Assembly: GCF_910592395.1 (NCBI RefSeq)
Contig: NC_088318.1
Span: 3,222,001-3,286,000, forward strand
Direction of reading: 5' to 3'
DNA length: 64,000 nucleotides
Source: Lineus longissimus
Lineage: Eukaryota; Nemertea; Pilidiophora; Heteronemertea; Lineidae
Part shown: positions 25,061-36,739 of the stretch, in pieces
Layout of the letters: every line of letters starts with the position of its first letter
Numbering within the stretch: the stretch's first letter is position 1
Translations under genes and position numbers: made by a program
The notes under the pieces: model-generated
Told to the model about the DNA's origin: nothing
The model's input: the letters and a program-made list of their open reading frames with translations, nothing else
Databases searched by the model: none

Positions 25061-27254
25061 CTTGTCTTGTTGGAAACTTTGTACATTTCATCATGAAAAA
25101 GGACAATGACACGTAGAAAATAATGGACTGATCTCGTTATAGCACGTGAAGCCACACACAAGTGACAGTAGTTGATTATTGTTTGCGTGCGTGGGAAAGG
25201 CCGTCCATCGTTTTCTGTCAATTTCTTTGGATTTTTCCCAAAATGGCCAAAAAGAATTTTGCGGTAAAATAATGATCGGCATGGTATCTCACCAGTTAAA
25301 AGCTTTTATGATTTTCAAGAAACTGTCATGACTTTAAAGAAAAGCCTTAGAATTAGCTCATGAGGAATACGGATATAGGGCCTTTAGCTAGTGTCTTTGA
25401 CGTTAATGAGAAAGGGCAAATTACTCGCTGATCCGACCAAATATGGCGGCATCTTAAGACGCAACGACCACACATCCTTCTTGATCCCCAGCCAATCAGC
25501 AATCTCATAATGTGCTTACTACGGCACGCCGTCAGCCTCGGAGCTCTATGACTCTCTATATCATATTTCATATTACTTCAGATAACACAAACGGCCAAAG
25601 CCAAACTCGCCACTAATTATCCAATCGCGCGAACCTGGTGTGACAATTTGTCAAAACGGATCAGTCAGAGCGCGTAGCAATATCGGCGGACAAATGTAAT
25701 CAACGACCACTGATATCACCGCGGCAAGAACGCCATTTCAAAATCTGCATCAGATAAACGTTAATATGATGTATCCGTGGTATTACCCCCGCTAAAAATT
25801 CCTGTAATTAGGAACACCCGTGCCCTTTGCGCGGTGTGTTGACCTTGCAGTACTGGTCAGTCATAAACAATACATTGCCCGGCAATTTCTAAGCATCTCG
25901 ATACAAAAAATTCTTATTTTCGGCACTGATTTGGCCAATATTTCATCTTAATTGCCTCGGCTAAGACATAAACCAGATTCCCATCATAAGTGCGGTACTC
26001 CCGGCCTGGGTTATAATGTAATAGTCGTAATGACCGATCCAATCGCCAGTCGAGTGGTCAGCTATTTAGGCAAAGTATGGAATTTGCATGTCTAGTTAAT
26101 GAAGAATCTATGAAGATTAAAAGCGATGGTGGCCAAAGTGGGGTCATATTCGCTAATATTCTCTCCTTGTTGTATGGGTCGGTGAGGTCAGTGTTTTGTC
26201 GCTCGTCTCAATGAGGATGGAGATGACAATGCTGTTTTCTTGAGCTGTTGCAATTAACTCGGAGCTGTGGTCATTCGCGATTGTCTGTAAACTGCTGGTG
26301 ACGTATGCTGGCAATGTCTCTTGGAAAGCGCAGGAAATTCTGGGTGAACTATAAGACAAATGCATCTCTCCGGTTCAGCCTCGTGGCAGTGATAGGCCTA
26401 CAATTTTCCAAATGCAAATTAAAAATTGGCGTGTATTTCAACGTCTCTATTCATACACGGTTGTTGTTAACTGGTCTCATCTCAGTCTCCATACCAGCGG
26501 AATCAGGCTACATTTTGAGTAAATATGAGTTTTTGATAAAAAATATCACTGGTCCTTCTGTTTCTGAACTGACATACTGACATACTGGTAGCATAACTAC
26601 TGTACAAAACTGCACACTGGACATGTGCTCCTTTTCATGATAAACTGGAGATGGACTTAACCTTTAAGTGAAGGAATTTCCTGGTCATAGACATGGCCTG
26701 GAACTGACATAGCCGAACACATACATACTTATTTGAATATGAATAATACATTCGTGTGAGACGGGAACACTTGGCAATCTCTCTTGACGATTTCTTACAA
26801 TTAGAAACGACTGTATCATATTCCTCTCTTGGCCAATACATTGTTAATATGGGCTGAGATTCTGAGTCCTAGAATGGTGATTGTATTCAGTGAACTCACT
26901 CCCTTGGAGGAATTGACCATTCAGTTTGCCAGGGAACTTGCTGTTGTTCAAAGGATTGCGGAAGCTGGTGCATCACTGGGGAGCCCTTTGCCTGCATTTG
27001 ACATTTCGTGTAATGTGGCTGTGAAGATGACATCATAACAAAAAGAGAGATTTTGGATGTCAAATGTACATCACTGATCCACGTGGCGCAGGTAATCATC
27101 TCCTACCTCTCTCACTCATTCTCAAATGTTACCCACGGGTACCACTAGACCTCAGCAGGTTGCGCCCGGCACTGCCTTGCCCAGCCCCAGACAACCTTCC
27201 TCCCTCATTCACACCCTTTGCAGCCATGAGAGGAGCATGTGATTGACTCTATAC

Positions 27255-27745
27255 AACTCAGTGCAGTATCATTGTGTGTCATTTAACAAATAATTGAAAC
27301 TCCTCTCCTCCCTTACGAAAAAATCCATATCTGCTGGTAGAGCTTGCCTGTGCAGGTGGGAGCCCTCGCTGCCTTGCACAGCTCTAAACAATGGAGATGT
27401 CCCGGCACGAAATGGATAAACGATTCTCGTGTGTCCCACTTATTAGCCAGTGTTAATTGCAAACCTTGTTTGTAGAGAACGCCAGAGCAAATTGCCATCA
27501 GCTCAGATACTAAACTTTTTGATTGCTAGTAAATAATGCATCACGATTGCTTCGAGTAATTATAACCGTTGTCGAGAGATTGGGATCTGTGCAGATGCAG
27601 TGGCACCATCTATTGATATTTAGGCCTTACTAGAACAGTATTCTCTTAAAGGTCCAGTCCCTCCTATTTTTCGAATAAGTCAACTTCTACCGTACCTTCG
27701 CAGGCTAAGGCAGTATCATTGTGTGTCACTTATTGATGCACACTT
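27255..27745 (+). repeat. short direct repeat GCAGTATCATTGTGTGTCA
   Basis: GCAGTATCATTGTGTGTCA occurs near 27262 and again near 27710, about 447 bases apart, with little similarity beyond it. Confidence 0.6.
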
Positions 27746-28272
27746 TCAACCAAGCCACCTCAACCAGCACAAGTTCATATTTACACGAGAGGAAAATTTC
27801 AAATTCAGATTTAAAATTTTTGAACAAACTATTCCTTTAAGATGGCGATAGATTTTCATGGCCTTTAATGGAAATATCTGACTGGTTAGTTGAACCACTT
27901 TAAGGTGATATTAGGCTGCAGAATCTACCAGATTGTTCTCAGCTCACTGAAAGATCAAAGAGAGGTGACTAAGCCTGATTTAAGACAAATTTTCCCAGCC
28001 ACTAAGATTGAATTTGTTTCAGTCTGGGCAAGAGGTTGGAAAATTGTCATCCGATATTGGTTTGAAATGGATTTGGTTGGAATGTATAGTTTAGTTTGGT
28101 GCATCAGTCTGATATGAAGTGTGGAATTCTCCATAAAATGTCTTATTTCAATCAAGAAATATTGATCTTCTGTAAACCCATATATTTTTAAACCTCTTAT
28201 TTTTGCAATTCGCCAAAGTCTATAGGCCTATTATATAACATTTTCACAAGTTTGATTATGGTAGATAACAAC

Positions 28273-28278
28273 TTTATT
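28273..28278 (-). terminator. candidate polyadenylation signal for the GPCR
   Basis: AATAAA on the minus strand about 232 bases past the receptor stop codon. It is the nearest canonical signal I found downstream. AT-rich DNA makes chance hexamers common, so transcript data would decide. Confidence 0.35.
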
Positions 28279-28386
28279 TCAGCTTTTTCAAACCAAAAAA
28301 GTTCTGCCGTACGTGAAATTGTTTTTTTGGACATTCTCCTCATGACAGTCCTCCATCTTCATCTGAATGAAAATAGATTGGAAATA

Positions 28387-28480
28387 CAGTAGGACCTCTC
28401 TATTAGGGCACCCTCCAGAATGACAAGTGGTGTCCTTAAGAAAGAGGTGACCACCTAAACTAGTGTCCTTAATAGATTTT
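28387..28480. mobile_element. truncated CAGTAGAACC-family MITE in the GPCR 3' flank
   Basis: Begins CAGTAGGACCTCTCTATTAG preceded by TA, and contains AAACTAGTGTCCTTAATAG; the right terminus is missing. It lies 30 to 123 bases after the receptor stop codon and before its candidate poly(A) signal, so it is probably transcribed in the 3' UTR. Confidence 0.75.
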
Positions 28481-28509
28481 GTTGATAGACGCTATCCTCG
28501 ATGAAAATC

Positions 28510-29610
28510 CTAAAAGTTCGTCTTGATAATTGCATTCTTTGCCGGGGAGGACAACTCCTGACTAGACGAATAAGACGGTCGGATATATTCCTTTTTCCCG
28601 CATCTAATAAAATCCTTCACAGCTTTCCTAAACTGCGATCCGGCGACATAATACACCAAGATATTAGCACACGAGTTCAGATCTAGAAATAGATTAGAAA
28701 TCAACATGAATCGCCATGAATATATTGGGTTTAACACTTGGTAAACGAATGTATCAATACTGTAGATCATTCTGAAAATCACTTCCGGAAGTGTGCAGAT
28801 TACAAACGTTGTTGCTAGAGCCGCAAAAAGGAGAGTCACATCCTTACTTTTTGCTTCAGATTTTGTCTTTTCTTTTAAACGCTTTGACGCTATTTTCAAG
28901 CGTTTGATCAATGATATGTTAAGGACGAACACTATTATCATTGGAAGAAGTGTGTTAAAGAGGGCCTCCAAAATGAAGTATGCGGGTCCCTTTCCGTGGC
29001 CGGTGTGGTCAGTGAGTACAACTCGAGGTCCTTGGTATGTTATGTTCGTTCTACAGTCCAGCCAAGTCCCGTATTCTACTTTCCATATCACTGGAATTGA
29101 AAATGCAATTGCCACACAGACAATGGCGATGACCACAATGCATAACAATCGTGAGGTTAAAAATGCTTTGGCTTTTAGCGGCATACGTAACGCAAAATAA
29201 CGCTGGCAGGTCACAGCTGCGACCATCCACAGGGTCACGATCCGCGAATATGTATAACAGAAAAGGATGAACTTGAACCCGGGCATGTAAAAATGAAAAT
29301 AGTAGTTTGCAAGTAATCCGGTGTGTTCGTGAATTGATGGTAAAACGAATGTCATGATGCTATTCATTAAAAAGAATGCGTCCGTCAGTGCTAAAACCTG
29401 GAGCGCCCGCGTTGTTGAGCGTAGTCCAGTCTTTAACCGTCCTACTATGAAGAAACAGAGGATATTCAGGATGATCCCGGTCGAGTTTAGCGGCAGGCTG
29501 ATGAGGAATCGGACCACTAGGTCCATTGTGAACGTCTCATTGTCAAAGATTCGGAGGTAGGCATTGTCAATGTCGGTGCAGTTTGTGTCCGATCTGTTAT
29601 TATCGTCCAT
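28510..29610 (-). CDS. class A GPCR, FMRFamide/neuropeptide receptor-like, single exon
   Basis: Likely plasma-membrane neuropeptide receptor signalling through G proteins. The frame reads through seven hydrophobic segments (residues of the 366-aa product): TM1 31-57 with N49, TM2 69-91 with D77, TM3 112-136, TM4 154-175, TM5 210-235 with P223, TM6 257-283 with CTLP ending at P275, TM7 299-323. TM3 ends CQRYFAL with R137, followed by PLKAKAFLT, which resembles the PLRARSLCT loop typical of FMRFamide-type receptors. TM7 has N316-ILV-Y320 in place of NPxxY. N-glycosylation sequons lie at N5, N10, N24 and in ECL2 at N189; C337 after helix 8 could be palmitoylated. The first in-frame ATG is at 29610 with A at -3 and G at +4; upstream the frame stays open to a TAA near 29707 with no ATG, so a longer form would need a non-ATG start or an upstream exon. 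The stop is TAG. No intron is needed. The ligand cannot be told from sequence; the family call is by motif only. Confidence 0.9.
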   Translation of the reverse strand: MDDNNRSDTNCTDIDNAYLRIFDNETFTMDLVVRFLISLPLNSTGIILNILCFFIVGRLKTGLRSTTRALQVLALTDAFFLMNSIMTFVLPSIHEHTGLLANYYFHFYMPGFKFILFCYTYSRIVTLWMVAAVTCQRYFALRMPLKAKAFLTSRLLCIVVIAIVCVAIAFSIPVIWKVEYGTWLDCRTNITYQGPRVVLTDHTGHGKGPAYFILEALFNTLLPMIIVFVLNISLIKRLKIASKRLKEKTKSEAKSKDVTLLFAALATTFVICTLPEVIFRMIYSIDTFVYQVLNPIYSWRFMLISNLFLDLNSCANILVYYVAGSQFRKAVKDFIRCGKKEYIRPSYSSSQELSSPAKNAIIKTNF

Positions 29611-30039
29611 ATTGGTTGAATTGAAATCCAAAGTGTTTAAGTGATTGTGGGTTAAAAAATGGAAACATTGACTCTGAGAATTGGTATCAACAGTTTTGGT
29701 AACACCTTAAATGTAGTTGGCCCATCCTGGGAATAACATTTATGCCTGAACATTTTGAAAAATCTCATCTTGTGAATGTTCGTCACTGTTTGATTGAATT
29801 CAACTGACTACATGCTTTCGATATCCATTTCAAACTTAGTCATCAAGAATACATAATGAAAAGTGGACCTTGGACTTTTACCAACAATGTTGGCAGCTTT
29901 AGTGTAAATCTGTAAAGTAAGGTTCAAATCTTCTCCTGGACACTCAAGATATATTTGTTATGTCATTGAAGTATCCGGTTCAAACTTCCTACTCCACTTG
30001 TGTAGCATTTCAGTTCTGTTGTTTCTGAGGACTAGGTCC

Positions 30040-30125
30040 TTTCCGTAATATTGTGGCCTCACTAAAGCTGGTTTCCTTTTCGTAATATTGTAATATTGCT
30101 TCACCAAGGTTGGTTATTTCTTTGG
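30040..30125 (+). repeat. short tandem duplication around CGTAATATTGT
   Basis: TTTCCGTAATATTGTGGCCT and TTTTCGTAATATTGTAATAT, each followed by TTCACCAAGGTTGG- or CTCACTAAAGCTGG-like sequence, form two units of about 50 bases. Confidence 0.55.
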
Positions 30126-32389
30126 TTGACACCAATCTTCTGAAAAGATATGAAGAGAAAAAGTACCATTAAATGAAACCTGTCACAAAATGCTTACAAG
30201 TGTAGGATATTTTGAACAGCCCAGTAAAAACCTAAGGTTGGAATAAGTTTAAATTCGTAAATCTGAGCAGTTTTAAGAATACCAGACAGTGGCACAGTTC
30301 TCAAATAGATTTTTATCCTTCAAATAGCATCACCAATTAGGAAGATCTTAAAAGACTTAATCACATTAAGTTTTCCTCTGTCAGTTCAAAGATCCTTAAT
30401 AAACTGTCTTCAAAGCTCTTAATTTAATAATTTTTTCAAAAAAATATTTGAAAAGGTGAGAATTTTGTTGACACCTAAAATGAGATTATAAAAAGTCTTG
30501 AAAATTGTTAATTAACTTTTTAACATGTTCAAGCTAACTATACTAAAATGTGTGTACATTCCTCTCAATACAGTATATGAATCTACATCAAAATGAGGTG
30601 AAATGAGCCAAATGACAACTCAAAACTGTGGAGTACATCAATCCTCTCTAGATTACATATACATGTATCAATGTACACAAATGTGCACAGATTCCCATCC
30701 ACTTTAACATGAAATTACCCTTAATTATCTCTTCATCCATTAATCACCTTTGACAGGTACAACTAACAACCTTGCGTTGTCTTCAGATTTTTTCACACCT
30801 CTGAAGACTTTTCGTTGACAAGTTCGCTTCGTCATTAACGATTCATTACAAGATCGTTTCAACTCCCGCAGAAGATGCGATGTGCGTTTACAGGTCCCCA
30901 TTTCCTCTTAATATCTCCTCTCTCAAATCAAAGCAACTGCAAATGTTTTGTTAATTAGTCCCGGCATTGACATCGCCTTTTCTTTGAGCGGAGTGTCACA
31001 TCGTTAGCCTAATCAGAGGACAAAGGTCTTGGAAAAATTACCGCTGCTTATGTTCTTCTGCCTTTGCTAATCTCTGCCCTTTAGCATATTTAGCAAAATT
31101 GGGACTTACAGCAATAGCGTCTAAGGACTGAGTATTGTATAATTTCTTACATGTACTTCAGTCAAATTTGGCCCGTGTTGATGGATAGTAAGAAACAGGT
31201 CTGGCAAATCACAACATAGATGGTGAAACCCATTCTCCACAGGAGTCAATCAGACTAAAAATGCCCCCTGGTCACCAATTCATACTCACATTGAGGATCA
31301 AATTGCAAAAACACGTGCTATCTAAAATGGAACAGTTCCAAACAAAATGTTTTAATGTATCAGGGTAACCATGTCACAAACTTTCGCGTGACCAGATGCC
31401 CTTGAAGTCTCACAAAAAAGAAATGGCCTAAAGGCAATTCAAGGCAATGGAGGTTACTTCAAGCAGGGACGAAACAACGTCATCAATAAATAGAGTTCCG
31501 GCCCAGCGTAAGGAGAGTGGATGAAACCCTAGTGAAAAAAATATGAAATTATTAACCTACCAGTTTCTAACTCTGTGTGATACATCCATGTCCCTGCTTA
31601 TGATTGCTCAGCCCAGGCAAATGAAACGATACGATTTGTTTGCAGAATGTTGCCTGTATTTTGCTAATTAGATGATGGATTGGCAATCGGTAAACAATCA
31701 GCAAAATGCTCCTGGTATTAAAGCATGTCTGGCACTTAATCAACACCGATTAATTAAAGATAATGTAAAAACTCAGTGTGATGATATCGACTCATTAAAA
31801 GACTTATGTTTAGAGTGGGGTCTACTTGTTTTGAGTATGATGTCAAAGTACCATGGTCAGCCTCGTCCCCCTAATTCAGTCCTCAGGAATTAGGGAAGGT
31901 GTCTTCAAAACTAAATGCAAATTTTACAAATTTGACACACTGGAATTCTGAAAATATGGTCCTCGAAATACTTTCTATTACGAAAGGTGTTGTGAGGTAC
32001 GAATTCAGTGCTTCGAGTGTCAAGACTGGAAATATCGGTTTAGAAACAAGCCAATGATAGGAAGAGTTGTTGTTACCAACATTCCATCCGGGAGGTATCC
32101 AATTTTGGCAACCTGAACTTTTAGAACCTGGCAAGATCCTGAACCTACTGCCTAGGACTATAGCACAGCATACACTGACCTGCCGATCACTCATTATGTG
32201 GCCTGTACATATAATTGACCCAATTTCAATCTGTTCGGCCTTGAGCAAAAACAAATGTCCATCCAATACATGTACGTCAATGAGCCATCTGAAAAAAAGG
32301 CGTGGATTAGCTCCATCAAACCTAAAATTTTAGCAGGCCCTACCTAATCAACAGATTTACATAGCTCAGAGGTAAAACTCCAGGTTTGC

Positions 32390-32474
32390 CACTTAAGGAC
32401 ATCAGCCTCCTCATGAGTATTGGATTCGGTGACAACAAAATGTTAGGATTTGACGTCCAGAGAGGTTCTACTGT
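32390..32474. mobile_element. remnant of a CAGTAGAACC-family MITE (right end)
   Basis: AGAGAGGTTCTACTGTA at 32460-32475 matches the right terminus of the family with its TA flank. A possible CTTAAGGACATCA left part lies near 32391; the centre is not recognisable. Confidence 0.5.
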
Positions 32475-32649
32475 ACCAACAAGCAAACTCAAAAGAAGTA
32501 CCTACCAAAAGATATGTTTCCTCCTGATCAAGAATGATGAGATAAGCCAGCGTTATAGAGCAAGTCCATATTCGTCAAACGATCCAGGAAGAGTATCCTG
32601 CTAGTGTAACTGGACCAATTGTTGCTTCACAAGAAGCTGCAGTGATATG

Positions 32650-32885
32650 CATTATCACCAAAGAGCAAATTAAGAAGTTCCAACAATGAAAATGGAGTAA
32701 AATACAAACCCTTGTCAGTGTGTTACAAGTTCTGGTCTGAGAAGAGGTTCCAACTACAAATATGGAGTAAAAAAGGGCAGGAGGCTCATCTGTTACAAGT
32801 TCAGATCTGAAGAAGAGGCCCGACTACAAAATGGAGTAAAATAAGAACCCTAGTCTCATGTGTTACAAGTTCAGATCAAATAAGG
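32650..32885 (+). repeat. three-copy 69-70 bp tandem repeat
   Basis: ATGGAGTAAAA occurs at 32692, 32762 and 32831, each followed by GTTACAAGTTC about 30 bases later and preceded (where present) by AACTACAAA or GACTACAAA. Confidence 0.8.
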
Positions 32886-33171
32886 GACCAGCATTAGAAG
32901 TCCATGTTTATCATCAGAGTATCTTATTGTCAACCACAGTCTTATCTGTACCTACCTTCATGTGATAAATCTGTGATAATGACAGAGGAAAGGACACGAG
33001 CTGGAGTCTATCGCCGCATAAATTGTCTTAAATGTTAGTTAGAGATTGATAAGTAACCACTAATGAGAGACTGTATCCTGCCAACCAGCTGGGTCCACTA
33101 TCTATTAGGAGTGCTTTTCATGTGACAACATGACCAACACCATGCTGAATGATGTTCACCTTGGAGATGGA

Positions 33172-34140
33172 AGGTTCTTGGTTGTACAAGAGACAGGTGG
33201 CTTGTGGTTGTACAAGAGATAAAAGTTTATTGGTTGCGGAAGAACCAAAGGACAAATGAAACTTGGTTTTACAAGAATGAAAGGACAAATAAATAGTGGT
33301 AGCACAAGAATCAAAGAACTGATGAGCAGTGGTTGCACAAGAATCAAAGGACTGATGAGGAGTGGTTGCACAAGAATCAAAGGACTAATGAACAGTGGTT
33401 GCACAAGAATCAAAGGACCAATGAGGAGTGGTTGCACAAGAATCGAAGGACTGATGAACAGTGGTTGCACAAGAATCAAAGGACTGAGGAGCAGTGGTTG
33501 CACAAGAATCAAAGGACTGATGAACAATGGTTGCACAAGAATCAAAGGACTCATGAGGAGTGGTTGCACAAGAATCAAAGGACTGATGAACAGTGGTTGC
33601 ACAAGAATCAAAGGACTGATGAACAGTGGTTGCACAAGAATCAAAGGACTGAGGAGCAGTGGTTGCACAAGAATCAAAGGACTGATGAACAATGGTTGCA
33701 CAAGAATCAAAGGACTCATGAGGAGTGGTTGCACAAGAATCAAAGGACTGATGAACAGTGGTTGAACAAGAATCAAAGGACTGATGAACAATGGTTGCAC
33801 AAGAATCAAAGGACTGATGAACAGTGGTTGCACAAGAATCAAAGGACTGATGAACAGTGGTTGCACAAGAATCAAAGGACTGATGAACAATGGTTGCACA
33901 AGAATCAAAGGACTGATGAACAGTGGTTGCACAAGAATCAAAGGACTGATGAACAGTGGTTGCACAAGAATCAAAGGACTGATGAACAGTGGTTGCACAA
34001 GAATCAAAGGACTGATGAACAGTGGTTGTTAAACAAACAAAGGACCAATGAGGAGTGATTGTACAAGAATAAAAGGACTGATGAGGAGTCATTACACAAG
34101 AATCAGAGGGACAACTGATATTGGTTGCACAAGGCATGTT
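33172..34140 (+). repeat. 33-bp minisatellite, about 27 units plus decayed edges
   Basis: From 33250 units follow every 33 bases, pattern GGACTGATGAACAGTGG plus TTGCACAAGAATCAAA. Edge units are increasingly divergent. Counting from 33250, units 7-11 and 12-16 carry the same order of variants (GATGAACAG, GAGGAGCAG, GATGAACAA, CATGAGGAG, GATGAACAG), so a 165-bp block was duplicated. Since 33 is 11 codons and the unit has stops in only one frame per strand, four frames stay open: HKNQRTDEQWL and SGCTRIKGLMN on plus, LILVQPLFISP and FDSCATTVHQS on minus. Only the SGCTRIKGLMN frame begins with an ATG outside the core (33256), and a C-to-A change makes it TGA near 33763. I call it a minisatellite, not a gene. 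Confidence 0.93.
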
Positions 34141-35679
34141 ATATATCGGTTGTGATTTCCCTGTTCGTGTTAGTCTGAGTGGAGTCGCTGACAACAGGGA
34201 AGTAGAATTCCACACTTGATTTGTACACTTAACATATTTACCTAATTGAACCAAGCATAGGTTAATCCAAACTTGATCAAATGTGTATATATATTCCGGT
34301 CCAGAATTGTTGAAGAGGAAATGTTGTTGTTGAGGATTGCTGAAGTAAAGTTCCTAGAACTGGGAACGTCCTTGCCGTTCAAGATGCAGATCGTTCAAAA
34401 TTCAGTTTTATTAGAATCAAGTGGCAAAAACGTCCTGCACAAATTGTTTGTGAGAATGGGATCACTTTCTCCGTACCTTTTTAATCAGATTGAAAGGAAT
34501 GTCCAACGAAGTTTTTGCTATGCGCCTGATCCAGCGAAGTATCACCAGAAAGATGTAATGCGAAAGCTAGGATGAGCACCTGTTGAAGAAAACGTTGTGA
34601 CCTTACCACACATGAACCCTAGATAAGGATGACGAGGAAATAGGAAAATGGCATTCCAGTTAGGGAAAATAATAAATTGGGCGATAAGGAAAGAAAATAG
34701 CTCCCTAATTGGTGTCCACTGTATTCCGAGGATTGGCCGTCACTGAGATTTCGGAAGTTGCCAGATAAATACTTCCTACATGGAAGCCATAAGAAAGGAA
34801 ATAAGGTCGTTTAGCCAAATAAGATTAGTATAAGAATATATTTGGTAGGCTAGAGCTGATCGAAATGTCAATAACATATGACATTTCATTATGGCTAATT
34901 AGTGAGAATGGTGAATTAATGAAAAGAGCTTTTATGAAGGCCCTGTCCAACTGGGCACTTAAGGTTAAAAAGCCCTCACACTCTCTAAATTTTCTCCGAA
35001 GAGAAAGGTTTCCCAGTTTCTCCTAAGAAAGTAAGTTAAGAAGGGAGGGGTCATGCAATCAAAAGCACCAAGGCCCTTGACATTGAGAGAGGTAGGCCAA
35101 CAGCCAATCATATCTCTTGGCAGTGACAAATTGCAGCTGATTGGCATTATACTCAGTACACCCATGTGGGACAAACTTCATATTGAATCTTACAATAAAA
35201 GGAAAGCTGCAATATAGCTGTTGATATGTTCCTTTGGAGGTTGGGATGCCAATAACCATGCAGTAGGCCCCAAATACCATTTGGACTTATTTCAGACCAT
35301 CTAAACAAGGACAGTAGGTGGCTGGCTATTATATTACTTGGTCACCAAACTTCAGTGATGGGGCAATGTATGTCAACAATAAGGCAATTCCTCAATAGAA
35401 TGATGGTTGGAGGCCCCTTATACTTGATAGTATGATACACTGGCCTATGTATGTTACTCCAGGGTTGGTATCCTTGAATGTGTTGAAAGGAGCGTGGCCC
35501 ATAATTCATGCCCAACACCTCTGGCATCACCATCAGTCAATTACGGTTGGAGGTAGGCATCCAGCAGCTGCAACTGCTGATTGCGGCCAGTTGAGTTGAT
35601 AAATAACTTTATTGTAAACAGCCATTATTTGTAGCCACCTACATCAGTTTTGGACATTCATAACTCACAGGGTAGAATA

Positions 35680-35857
35680 CAGTAGAACCTCTCTATTAAG
35701 GACACCCTCAGGACTGAAAATGGCTGTCCTTAATAGAGAGGTGTCCTGATTAGAGAGGTCAAATTGAATGGAAACACCCAATTTGGGACCAAAACTAGTG
35801 TCCTTAGTAGAGAGAGTGTCCTTAGTAGAGAGGTGTCCGCTAAGGGAGGTTCTACTG
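35680..35857. mobile_element. 178-bp MITE with CAGTAGAACC termini (best copy)
   Basis: It starts CAGTAGAACCTCTCT and ends with the inverse GGGAGGTTCTACTG; TA flanks both ends (35678-35679 and 35858-35859), the target site of Tc1/mariner-type elements. Termini beginning CAGT are typical of the pogo/Tigger branch (family knowledge), so I infer mobilisation by such a transposase. Internal words AAGGACACC, GTCCTTAATAGAGAGG and AATTTGGGACCAAAACTAG recur in the other copies. Confidence 0.85.
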
Positions 35858-36053
35858 TACTTGTAGTAAACTCTCAGTTTTGGCCATGCAACTGTACCGT
35901 GAAGTCCTGAAAATATATGCTTGACGGTATTCATAGGGTTAATTCGGTGTTTGACAATAACATGCATTATCTGTTGTCCGCCTCTTCGCCATTTGATATG
36001 TCCTATGATTGCATCAAGCTGTTAAAATAACACCTGTTCGATTCAAGGTCCTG

Positions 36054-36084
36054 ACATCTGATATCATTCGATATCAGATGGTCA
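36054..36084. repeat. short perfect hairpin
   Basis: CATCTGATATC, four bases (ATTC), then GATATCAGATG: 11-bp arms with a 4-nt loop. Small, possibly chance or a decayed inverted repeat. Confidence 0.6.
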
Positions 36085-36739
36085 CATATGCTTTTTGATT
36101 GGCGTGTCAATTTCAGAACCTATAAAACTAGGGGCACACTGTTTTCCTGACTCTTTTGCGGCCCACCTTCCTTGTAAACCCGTCGCTCCCCTAGGGTAGT
36201 CTGTGCTTGAGTTTAGCCAACAGTCTACGGCACCAGGTCTCCTGTGGTTAGTAGAGATACCCAGGACTCTTGAGTTCACAACCTACATGTCCGCTGCAGT
36301 CTTGGTTAATGGTGGCCTGAAAGTAAAAAAATCAAAGTTCCAACATCTCCCCAATATTATTGGAACCACTGTTTTATAGTTTCTTGATAAATGACATCTA
36401 TGACTGCAGTTGTATGATACAATGACCCTGTCAGCATCCAAGAGTATGTTTCCTGGAGTGCTGGGCAAACAACTGGTTACATGTATGTCAGATATTTTGA
36501 GAGTATGGTCAATAAGCTGATGGTTACAAACTGAGTAGGCTGTGATGTGGCTTTATAAACCTGTCAAGGTGCTTGTTGTAAACTTGCTATATCTTGACCA
36601 CCAAGGTGTTTACGTCTTGTCGATTCATTGTACATTTCACTGTACATTTGAAGAGAGAATAAAACCATGGTGCAATGAAACAGAGGACACTTGACGTTTA
36701 ACTATGATAGATATCTGGTGACCTTGATTTGGCTACGAT

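Larger units (their letters stand above)
22850..28272. other. gene-free stretch downstream of the GPCR
   Basis: Holds the decayed 48-bp-family locus, the ATTA-dense block at 24.65 kb and the GCAGTATCATTG direct repeat. No exon, SINE or tRNA gene was recognised in the remainder. Confidence 0.45.
29611..33171. other. upstream region of the GPCR, gene-free
   Basis: The promoter of the receptor should lie in the right-hand flank of its ATG (29611 onward) or further away, but no TATA-type core could be singled out. Otherwise AT-rich DNA with the 30.05-kb duplication, the MITE remnant at 32.4 kb and the 69-70 bp repeat. Confidence 0.4.

Noticed and set aside
31883-32266. 127-codon minus-strand frame overlapping an 88-codon plus-strand frame
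   Set aside because: Starts at TTG, has no recognisable motif, and the opposite strand is equally open; treated as chance.
33156-34254. Long open frames on both strands (up to 289 codons) that look like repetitive proteins
   Set aside because: They arise from a 33-bp tandem repeat (11 codons) in which four frames lack stops. The longest frames begin at TTG, not ATG, and no frame shows domain structure or splice support.
34273-34575. 100-codon frame next to the 33-bp array
   Set aside because: Apparent start is TTG; an internal ATG gives 84 codons with no domain and no splice evidence.
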